Made by a program: the position numbers and the translations under genes. 60,000 nucleotides of DNA. It comes from Nematostella vectensis (Eukaryota > Cnidaria > Anthozoa > Actiniaria > Edwardsiidae). Below, in pieces: positions 47,001 to 59,000 of the stretch. The stretch spans positions 7,291,181 through 7,351,180 of the forward strand of contig NC_064040.1 of NCBI RefSeq assembly GCF_932526225.1, in the 5' to 3' direction. The notes beneath the pieces are model-generated. The model saw only the letters and a program-made list of their open reading frames with translations. It made no database searches and was not told where the DNA came from. Position 1 is the first letter of the stretch. Every line of letters begins with the position of its first letter.

Positions 47001-50000
47001 CAAAGTCCCAGCAGCTTCTTTGACTGACATTTTATTGTAAATGAGTCATGTGATCTGTCTGAGCCCATCAAACACTGATCACTTACACCTTTTGTTTCAC
47101 CAAAATTTATTCCATTTTCATGTCTTTTGCATTTATACCTACTGTGTAATATGACAGTACCATGACCACATTATATGCAAAAAGGAATAAAGAGGTAGTT
47201 AGTCTACCCACTTCCTCTTACGTATCTCATCCTAGCTTGAAGCAGTACTCAATTATCTGTTCAGTGGTATGCCCCCCCCCCTGAACTTCCATAACCCTCC
47301 CTGGCTAAGGCCTGGAATGGGGGAGGAACGAAACTGGCCCACCCTACCTTAGCATAAGCTGTCTAATGTTTCCAACCTTAGCATGGGCTGTCTAACTCTC
47401 CCTACCTGGGCAAGGGATGACTCTCCCTACCAAGATGGGGACTATTTAACTCTCCCTACCTGGGCAGGGACTATCTAACTCTGCCTACCTGGGTGATGGC
47501 TGTCTAACTCTTCCTACCTGGACAGGGACTGCTTAACTCTCCCTACCTGAGCATGGGCTGTCTAACTCTCCCTACCTGGGCAAGGGATGACTCTCCCTAC
47601 CAAGATGGGGACTATTTAACTCTCCCTACCTGGGCAGGGACTACCTAACTCTGCCTACCTGAGCAAGGGCTGTCTAACTCTCCCTACCTGGACAGGGACT
47701 ATCTAACTCTTGCCTACCTGGGTGATGGCTGTCTAACTCTCCCTACCTGGACAGGGACTGCTTAACTCTCCCTACCTGAGCAAGGGCTGTCTAGCTCTCC
47801 CTACCTGGGCAGGGACTATCTAACTCTGCCTACCTGGGTGATGGCTGTCTAGCTCTCCCTACCTGGACAGGGACTGCTTAACTCTTCCTACCTGAGCAAG
47901 GGCTGTCTAGCTCTCCCTACCTGGACAGGGACTATCTAACTCTGCCAACCTGGGTGATGGCTGTCTAACTCTCCCTACCTGGACAGGGACTGCTTAACTC
48001 TCCCTACCTGAGCAAGGGCTGTCTAGCTCTCCCTACCTGGACAGGGACTATCTAACTCTGCCTACCTGAGCAAGGGCTGTCTAGCTCTCCCTACCTGGAC
48101 AGGGACTATCTAACTCTGCCTACCTGGGTGATGGCTGTCTTACTCTCCCTACCTGGACAGGGACTGCTTAACTCTCCCTACCTGAGCAAGGGCTGTCTAG
48201 CTCTCCCTACCTGGGTGTTGGCTGTCCAACTCTTCCTACCTGGGTGTTGGCTGTCTAACCTCGGTAGAGACTATCTAGCTCTCCCTACCTTGGTGTGGAC
48301 TAACTGTCCTTGACTCAGCAAGGGCTGTCTAGCTCTCCCTACCTGGGTGTTGGCTGTCTAACCTCGGTAGAGACTATCTACCTCTCCCTACCTTGCTGTG
48401 GACTATGTAACTTTCCTTGACTCAGCAAGGGCTGTCTAGCTCTCCCTACCTGGACATGGGCTGTGCTCTCCTTAGCCTGCAGGTCCTTGATATCAGCAGC
48501 AAGGCCATCCCTCTCTTCCTCAAGAATCCGTATGCGTGCTTCAAATGTCTTCAGCACATCTACACAAAAATAATTTTTTTTATAATTAACTTTTCCCTTG
48601 TGGTCACGCTGTGGCAACTTGGGCCTGAAGGGCCCAGGACTGCTGGGATGTTAGAGCAAAAGGACATGAATGATTTCTAAATGCTTGAGTACTTTTTTAT
48701 TCCTACAACACTATTGTTCAGACTGCAAACAACAGAAGTGTCACAGGCAACCCTGAACTAAACTAATTGAATGCATGTGTGCTTACCAGAAAAGGGTTAA
48801 CTAAGTTTCTTGCTTAGGGTTTACTAAAAAATATGAAGTTATTTTATATTATCTCTCTTTTTTTCCCTCTCTTTAGAGTAATTATTAATAGCTACATTTA
48901 GCCATTTTCCAATGACTGTACAGTGACATGAAAACGCTCTCCAAGAATAACCTGTTATTTCTCCTGCTGTAAGTACTGCAGGTATGTTCTGTGCATAAAT
49001 GTATCGTGGGAATTAGAAAAATGATACTAACTACAGGAAGACCACTAACCTCGAGGGCTAGGACCACTTGCTTCAGGCCGAGACCTTCTGATCTGTAAAA
49101 GGAAATGACAAACCATATTCAAAGAGATGGATAATCAGCAAAAATAGTAGGCAGGAATTACAGCACTCTTTAGTGATTCAACCAAAATCTGTCTATTTGT
49201 TCAAAATATCTTACCACACAAGACCAGATGAGGTAAAGGGCGCCAAACATGCCGCTGAGCAGGGTAGTGGCAATAACAATGGGCGGTGCACTGCCAAGGT
49301 CAGTACACACTGCGTCAAATGCCTACAAAACATAACATTCTGGTTCAATATCAATTGACAAAATCACTTATTAAATCAAACAATCTAAATGTAGAAAATA
49401 CTGGATTGTACTACAAATACAAATCTTTTTCAACAGCTTTCCAATTATCATTCCTACTGTTAATGAACACCTGTTTGCCACACTGACACATTTTTTGTAT
49501 TCTACCGGATGTTTATACAGTGCTTTCGATTGACTGTGTGAATATCGAAGACTGACCTGTTCAAAGCCAAAGATCTCAATGAATTTTCTCAGGAATCCCT
49601 TGACAGGCTGCCAGAAGAGGATGATCCTTAGAGCAGAATCTTCATGGAACTGCTTGAACTTCTTCAGAAATCCAGAGCTCTTTGTCTTTCCCTCATCGCC
49701 AGTTTCATTTCCATCACCCTCTTCTCGCATGATCTTGGCCTGCTCTGTAGGGTTAGACCCAGCATCTGATGGGTAATTGACATCCTGGGAATACCTTCCA
49801 TTAACTACACCAGAATGGCATGACCCACTCTTGGCATCACAGTCCCCTTTGGGGCTGCCTTCCTTTGGGGCTGCTGTTGGCTTTTCTTGTGTTGGAGGTG
49901 TCTGTGATGGAGCTGCTGTTGGTGGCAGGTTGATGACGGGTGGAGATGGTGTTGTAATGGGAACCTTTGTTGGATCTACTTCAGGAGCTTTAACTTCTGG

Positions 50001-53000
50001 AAGTGGATTCACTTTCTCCTTGTCAACAGGGACTCTGGGGTCATAGACTGGCTCCATTTCTATGTTAACAGTTGGAATGACTACTACCGACTGTGTCCTA
50101 CTCTCCATAACAGAAGTTGTTGTACTATCAACAGCCAAGGCTGTAGCTGTTGGTGTGGTAGACTGTGTAGTTTGAGATGACTGCTGTGTCTGTGTGCTCT
50201 CACTTGCAGAAGACGTACCCTGTAATTGTGGTGTATTGGTCACACTAGGAGTTCCTTTCAGCTCAGTGTCTGAAGAGGCACCTGGTGACTGCTTTCCAGG
50301 AAGGAGTTTTTCATTGGTTGTTTCACTTGAAGCGGACTGTCTGGATGGTTGTCCTGGACTGCCCGGCTTACCTTCTGGTGCCGATGGTGCAGGGTTTTGA
50401 GTCAGCTTTCTCTCGTCTGGTCTGACAGTAGGAGGAAGTCCACCAGTTGGTAGAGGTAGGTCCCTTTTCTCGGGCTCTTGCTGGGGTTTGGTGGGAACTG
50501 GGGTTGGGCTGCTCACGGGTGTCTTAGTAGGAGTGGTCATGTGAGTCTTTCGTCGCCGAGGTCGGTGCTGATCATGTTTGTGATGATCATCTGGATTATA
50601 AAAAATATGAAAAATGGAACAGCTATGTAGAAAAAAACAGGGGAAAAGAGATATTCATGACCATCAAAACAAAGTCACAGATCACCATTACTAGTAAAAA
50701 CAACCATAGGGAAAGAAAGATGTTTACTCATTATTCCTTCATATACATTATGAATACCTGGGGGGCTTGGAGCAAAGAAGCACTTGACAGCATTAGGATT
50801 GTCATCACTGTAACAACATCCTTCGTCATGGCACTCTTGCTCTGTAAGGCCCTCTCCACAGCTCTTGCGATGTTTAGTCTCCAGCGAGAGGCACAGCTCC
50901 TGATTCAGGTGATACTCTGAACAGTAGAATATCAGTAATTACTACATGGATATTGCAATAGCCAATCAGAAAATGAGCTGTCTGGAAAACCTAGTGCAAT
51001 TAAATTTAAAAGATGATGTGATTAAGTGTTTTCTTTTTTCAATAAAAACAGAAAATTGACTGATTCTAAATATATGGTCATCAGGGAAAAAATAAAAGTT
51101 GAATACATTTCTTAAAGACAATAACATAGCACTATAATTCACAATGCTTGGCATAATACAGTTTATTGTATTTATTATTTATTTATCAATGTTTTCATTT
51201 GCTGATCATAATAGTTTAGGTGCCAACACAGGGGAAAAAACAAATATCCCAACACCACACACCCACAATATTAACATGAAAACAAGGTACAACTACTACC
51301 CACCAAACATAGAGCTCCAACACCAACCTAACATTAAGACCTGGCTAAACATGCAAAATTGTTAGTCAGATTCACAAGCTTGTGTTTAGCCACTGACAAA
51401 CATGGCATCCAATAATTTCTTCTGATTGTTGAGCTAGATCAGTATTTTTCATCAAATATTTGTGTGGCATGTACCCCTATGTCTGTTTAAATAGTCCTCA
51501 AACAAAACATGACACACTGCATGCTTTAACCAGAGCTCCGAATTTCCAAAACCCAACTTTGACCTTTTGTTAATAAGAGGAAGTACTGACTTATCACGTT
51601 TTATGGTGTAATGTTTTTTTTTATCTAGCCACCTTCTCTCATGTTGTAGCATGTTTTTACTGTAAGTTTAGCCAAGCCTTTGTAGTCCTAGCATAACAAC
51701 ACCCCTCTGCCCAACACCACAGATACTGTACCATGACACTCATATATCAATACAACAGTGTAGCAAAAACAAGCCATATATCAAGCAGCACGAGGCATAT
51801 TTATGAGTATTTATTATGTAAATTATTGTGAAGATGAAAAGTGATTTTGTGGTTAGTGGTTAGCCATGAAAAATGTGGACATTGTTACATCAGTGGCATA
51901 ATACTCTGTCTAACTAAACTACTTGAAGACTGTTCTAAAAGACAAGTGTTAGGACTACAAACAAAATACCATAAGATGGTGATCACCAAACTACAGTCAA
52001 AAGTGGGACAACAAAAAATACAATAAGTTAAAGATTGATCATTTGCTAAAACATTTTATCTAAGCGACTACTATTCTGTCAAATCAAAATAGTTAAAAGG
52101 CTTTGCCATTATAATTATTGCTTAATTTTGTCATTAGCTTTTAAGGTTATTATTTAATTCTGTCATAAGCCATTAGAAATATTACTTAATTCTGAGATTA
52201 TTCTGAGCCATAAGAACTTTCAATTATTTCTTTCACTAGCCTTAAGTATTATTACTTAATTCGTATTCTGTTAAAGCAAAATAGTCGATAAAAGGCTTAG
52301 CCATTAGCGTTATTACTTACCCATGCCTCCATTGGGCCTCTTTCTAGCCTTCAACCCTTTCTTAGGCATCACTGATGGTCTTTCTTTCACAGCAGCTTTC
52401 ATGTGGGGTATCTTTCTCTTCACTTGGTGATTCTGAGAGATTTGTTTTCCATTCTTGACATGGTTCATCTTAACATCCTTGTCCTGGTTACTTGCGGCAT
52501 CCCGAATCTTAACAGACTGCTTGGAGGGATGAACATCAACACTGCCTCTTTCTTGCCCTGATGATGTCTCAAGCTTTCTAAATTTAACTGCAGAGCTCTG
52601 GATGTCTTGGGCAGCCATTGCTTCAAGCTTAGCCTTAAGAGCAAGTTCAACAGCTTTTTCTTCATCCATTTTCTCTTTCTTCAATTGCTCTTCTCGATTC
52701 TTCTCCTCTGCAATCTTCTGCAGTCTGCGCTCTACTTCTTCATCTATACGTTTCTGTCTTTCTATCTGCTTTCTCTTTTCTTCCGCCTTGCGTTCGGCTT
52801 CTTTCCTTCTTTGGATCAGAAGATCAGCTTCTTTATTGAGAGCCTCAATTCGTTCACGTTCTTCCCTGAGAATTTGGAGTCTCTCCTTGACACGTTGTTC
52901 TTCTTCTTCCTGCTGCCTCCAAGCAGCCTGCTTCTGCCTTATCTCCTCCTGTTTCTTACGAGCTGCTTCAATTGCTTTCTGGGACTCCTCCACTGCTGCC

Positions 53001-56000
53001 TTCCTCTTTGCTTCTTCTTTCTCTATTTTACCCATAGCATTTGTTATTTCTTCTTCTTGTAGCTTACTTGTAGCTTTTTGTTCTGCTTTATCTACAGCTG
53101 GTTTTAATTCTTGTTTTTTTTCTAATCCAGTTAGATCCTTAGCCTGGTTTGATCTTTCTGGTTCTTTAAATACCTTGACCTGCTGTTTTCTTACTGTACT
53201 TTGTAAGTTATCATTTTTGGTTGTAGACAATATTTGACTTGAATCTTTAGTCTTTGATGGATCAATCACAATATCAAAATCAGATGGTTTCTTGTCCACA
53301 ATTTCCACTGTCTTTTTTGTGGTTGCTTGACTGGAATTTTGTTGATTAGTTCCTGTAGCTGAGAGCTTTGAATTTCCAGGCAATCCAGACGACTGTCCAG
53401 ATATTAGCCCTTGTTTGTTCTGATAACTTGATGGTAGTGGCACCTCCTTGCCGTGTAGAACTCCAGGCTTATCAACTGGAGGTTTTTGCCCATCCTCTGA
53501 AGGTACTTGTTGCCCTGAAGGTGTTGTCCATAATTTTTCATTCACAATTTCCATAGACTCGTCCAGATCTTTATTCCCTCTAGTTAATGAATCAGTGGAC
53601 TTTTTTTCCTTAATCAGACTGTCCTGCTCTTCTTTAGCAGTAGTGCCCTGCAATGCTTTCTTGGTAGCATCTGAGTATGAAGTCTTGGGTGATGAGAACT
53701 TATCTGGAAGGATGATAGGCTCGACTTCTTCTTCATCATCATCCTCGTCATCATCATCATAATCCTCTTCACCATCTTCTTCATTAGAATCTAAAGGAAA
53801 TGTATTCAGACTGCTACCAGAATTATTTTCACTAGTAGCTTTATCTGACTGGACCTTAGCAGTCTCATTCCTGTCTGATCCCTTGTCAGGAACCTTGGAG
53901 GACATATCTGCATTTGCATAGATGCTGCTGTCTTGTTTTACTGATTTGTCAGAAGACATTTTATCAGTATTATCACTGCCAGAGCTCTTATCAGAGGAAT
54001 CTGAAAAAGACCCCTTTGTAACTTTTATGTTGTCCTGAACATTAGCTTTGAGTGTTTTTTCTAAAGTCTCATCACTCACTTCACTATTAGAGTTCTTATC
54101 AAGATGACCTGATGGCTCATCAGTGCCTCTGCCATCACTATTTGCACTGGGGTCCCTTTCTAGTTGTTCTAGGAACCTGTCGGCCATTTTACTGCCAGTG
54201 TCCCCATCAACTGCAGCTTTGGAGATCTGGTACAGCTTCCTTTTTTCCTCAATTTTGATCTTAAAGGTGGCATCCTTACTAAGGCCACGTATGCCACGTG
54301 CGTCTTCCTCTGAAAACTGTACCTCGTCCAGCTCATCAAGAGCATTATTGACATCACTAGAGGTTGTCACTTGCTTCCATTGTTGCTGGCTATCAGCATT
54401 AGTTGCTCTTTCTTGATCTTCACTAGGAGTCCGAACCAATGGAACAAATGTTTGAGAAGATTTGGTTTTATCTTTTTTAAGTTCATTACCAAATTCCTCC
54501 ATTAAGACATTATCCTCCTCCTCCTCAATATTGCCCGAAGGGCTTGTCCTTATGTACTTTCCTGACTCAAACTTTGGCAAAGTTTTTTCATTACTGCCAC
54601 TTGTGAAGGACTTCTCAACATCTTCATTGTCCCATAGAGCATCCTCTAGGTCTGCTACTTTTCCAACACCATCTATTCCAAAAGAAATTAAAACTAAGGA
54701 AGGTTAAACACTGAAATTGATTTTTGACCAATTGTCTGCCTGCAATCACTGACATTATCTATTCTACACTGATCTCTATAAAACTGGGATGTCAATATCT
54801 GAAGGGCTTAGTATCTTGAGGAAATAGCTAATTTGTAATGTCTTCATTGATGCCTCTAAGTTGCCTAATGAAAAGCCTGATTTCTCCATTTTGTGGTGTC
54901 ATGCTTGAAATGCAATGGATTGAGCATGGAATATGATGCTAAACGGTGATAAAAAGAACATATATATATGAGTGATCAATGGTGCAACATGCATGACATT
55001 ATTCACAGTGATGCATTATAAGGGTACTCTAAGGTGGTTATGCAGTGTTTATCATTTGGTGATAAACATGAATTAATTTTTTTAATATGCATATTGTGAC
55101 AATAAATATCATGCAATTGAAGTAATAAGCCCATCAATAATACCATCCACAAAATACCTTCAACTTATACCATTTCTTCATCCAAACCATGTTGCTAACA
55201 AACCATCAACCAAGTCCCAAAAAAATCACAGATATAATAGCTGCAATAATTTTATTCAAGTTATTTTATTACTTGTGCATAGGTGCAATTACAATGTCTA
55301 AGTAAGTCATTACTTCATACGTAGTTATTGATAGATTTATAAATTTGCTAACAAAAATCAAATAAGAATCAGGGTAAAAAAACAAGATTAACAATTTGAC
55401 CATCAATTTAGCAAAATCAACATTACAATTTGTGGGCACAAATTATTTATTATGACATTCATCAGGGCTCAATATTAACATCTTTGCTAACTTGCCCAAG
55501 CTCAAATGATAACAAAATTAAGACCAGAAAGAAAATATTTTTGAGACCTAGGGAAGCTTGGAGTGGTCTTTCTTTTTTCTTTATTTCAAGCTTAAAATGT
55601 GGTTACCTTGGGAGAGAGTCTAAGTGTTAAAATCGAACCCTGTTTATAAAGTACTATTGAGTGTTTCAATCAAAATTGCTCAGCTTTGCAGTTTATGGTT
55701 ATCTTGCTTAAAAATGTTTTTAACAACAATGTTTAATATCAAATCCAACATCAAACATGCAGCAAGTACCTTCTTGATGGGTGTGGCCAGGCTGCTCCCC
55801 TGCCGAGGTCACATCTTCATCACCTACAGACTCTGCACCTTTCTCCTGAGTGGTATTTGTAGATGGAAGACTTGATTCTCCAGCAGGAAAAGTTTCTGCA
55901 ACATTCTCTGAAGAGGAAGGCTTTTTTGATTCCAGACTACTTTCATCAGACAAACCACTATTCTTATCTGCAATAATAGGGTTTTCTACTTGTGAAGAAA

Positions 56001-59000
56001 TCACAATATCCAACTTGTCTTTGACATCACTATCTGAAGAGGGAGCTTTGCTCAAGTCATTATTTTCAGCTGAGCTTTCTTGTTTACCATGAGCACTAGC
56101 TTCTACTACAGAAGGAGTTTCTGATTCATTTGGTTTGTCTTTTGCATCTAAAGACTTGGTTGGTTCCTGGTTACTGTTTTCAGATGAATCGCTTTGTTTA
56201 TCATCAGAGCTGCTTTCTACAACAGAAGGAGCGTCATCTAACTTGTGTTTGTCATCACTCTTAGGAGAGGAATGTCTGCTTGGCTCTTCATTACCAATTT
56301 GAGAAGAATCAACTTGTTTATCATCAGAACCAGTAGGTACCACAGGAGTTTTACCATCATGTGTCTTGTCTTCAATAACATTGGCTGAAGGACTTTCATT
56401 TTCGGTATCCTCATCTTTTCTATTCTCATCTTTGCTTTCATCTGGTTCACTTACCTGGGAAACCAGTACATCCTTTGAAGGGTTTTCTTGTAATACAGCC
56501 TCAACCGGTTTAACAGGTTCTGCTTCTTTCAAGACCTCTGGTATCTGACTTTCACTAGATTTTGGTAGATCTATCTTCACAGGCTCTCCAATAGTGGTTG
56601 AAGAGCCTGTTTCATCTACTAATTTCTCTTCATTCTCAGGCATGTAACCATCACCTTGACCCAGTCTGGCTTGATCAGAGTTTTCTCCTGAAACTAGTTG
56701 GTCAGGTTCAGCAGGATCTATAACTTGCTTCTCAGACTGTCCATATTTTGGCTCCTCCCTCTTACCTGCGCCATCATCAGGTGGAACTGATTGATCAGGT
56801 TTGACAGGATTTTCATCTGATTTTTCAGATGATTGATCTTTTTTCTCCACCTCTTCTGTTTCTCTGTTAACATCAGGTGAATCCTGTTTGTCTTGATAAG
56901 ATCCCTCTTGGTCAGATTTTACAGGCTCTTCCATACCCTTTTCAGGTGACTGATTTTTTGGTCTCTCATCCTCTGGATCACCAGCAGGTTTGTCTACATC
57001 TGTGGGATGATCATTATCTGGTGAACCTGACTGGTCACGACTTGTTGGCACTTCCTCTTGTACTTGTGATGGTTGATTTGAAGGTTTGTCAGCATTCGCA
57101 AAAGTGTTTCTATCAACTGAATCAGGTTTATCATGAACGGGAGTATCTTGGGAAACCTGTTCTTTAGGTTCTACAGCTTGCTCTGAAGGTTGTATAATAC
57201 TTGATTGATCTTCAACCTTACCTGAGCTATCTGGTGATGCCTTGTTCCCATCTTGCTCTGACTCTTCATTCATATGGGTTTTATCTTTGTTATTATCAGA
57301 GCGGTTTGAATTATCATGCACATCTTGTTCCTTAATTTCTAAAGAATCCCTAGAAGCTTCTTGTTTCTCGATGTGATTTCCTAAAGTAGATTGATTTGCC
57401 TCTTTATTTTTGCTGGATTCTTCAACATCGCTATCAATATTGTGTTCTTGGGAATTTTCGTTGAAATTTGAATTTTCTTCATCATTAGATTTTGTTTCTA
57501 AACTGTTTTTATGAGTTTCTGTCTCAATTGAATTTGTATTAAGACTATTTCTAACTATATTTTCCCTAATTGAACCAGTAACAACACCTTCTACCTCTCG
57601 ATTTTGATCATTTTGATCAGCCCCACTTGCAGAACTGCTTTGCAGATTCTTCTCCAAGTTGGTAACACTTTCCTTTTCCCCTCCCTCCTCTTTCTTATCC
57701 TCGCTAATGCTAGATTTATCTACATTCTCTTGGTTGATCTGCTTTTCATTTGTAACATCCTCCTCGGCACCATTGTCATCACCATCATCCTCTTCCCCGA
57801 CAGGCACTTTAAATAGGTTGGACAAGGAGTCCATTATACCAGACATGGTGCCTGATTTATCCTCAGGGGCCTCACCTTTTGATGACGCTATATTTGTATC
57901 TTTTTTACTATCTGAGCTTTTTACATTGCTCTCTTGGGATTCAGTTCGCTCTTCTTCCGAGCTTTCACCAGCTTTGTCTGGTGGATCTGTTAACTTTTCT
58001 GCTGGCTCTTTACTTGGGCTAGATGAATCTTGAGACACTGTTGTCTGAAAAAGTAGGAAAAACAAGTGTCAGTTCCCATAGTTTTTTATAGTGTTCTTTA
58101 TTACTTGTCTTAAAAGATGTTTTGTCCTACAGTTATATAGACTTTTATTTATTTTTTCAGGATCCATTATCCATCAAATTGCAGGCACTCTGACTATTTT
58201 AAACAATTATATCACATAAAGTTACTGTTAGTATGCATCTTGCATTGTCGAATAAGAAAAAAGGGTAAGTTATGTGTGCTATAATCCTTGCGTTCGGTCT
58301 AACTATAGTATTTGTGGGGTAGGAGAGGCACTTTATAGAAAGGGGCATTTGCTACATATTTTACACCTTTAGGGTATATTAATTAAAAGTAGGACACTTA
58401 TTGGAAGCTGGCTGCTTCAAAGAGTATTAAAGAATGATAACCACCCACCTCTTTGTTATTGTTATAGATTAAAAATACAACATCGCAAGGAAACTTCAAA
58501 ATAACAATATACAAATGAAGTCTGATATGTTATTGACAATATTTTATTGAAAATATATGTTGGTTACTCGCTTAAATACGCCGATGGAAATGGATTCTTT
58601 GAGTAACTCAGCATTGAGCGGGAGCATAAAATGGTGGCATGATTGGCCGTCTTTAATGGTCTTTGTGCTAAAAAGCCATGTGAACTTGCAGATTCAATTA
58701 GATGTCCAGTATAGTGCTTCAAATGAAGATTTAACTTTTGTCCTTTTGATTTATAAAGTAAAAGTCTAGGACTACATCCAACAATCTACTTAAATTTCAC
58801 TCATGAAATGTAATCTTTCAGTGTTCTTCCCAAAGTCAACATTTGCATGTTCATAATTAATGTAACGTTTCATTGTTCACATGGAGACTACTAAATTAAC
58901 AGTTTTGCTTCTTAAACAGCCTTTGTCAACTGCCATTTTGTCATCCTAGCAAAATACCAAGTGTGAAAAAGAATTCATTTCCATTGGAAGATTTGGCGAA

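Noticed and set aside
52602-53237. Plus-strand Ser/Phe/Leu-rich frame of 211 codons
   Set aside because: It is the antisense of the Glu/Lys/Arg-rich MIA3 helix; composition alone explains the open frame.
52313-58065. Two intronless genes of 755 and 781 codons
   Set aside because: Both open frames have matching splice sites at both ends and join in phase with SH3-like, trefoil and membrane exons; they are internal exons of MIA3.
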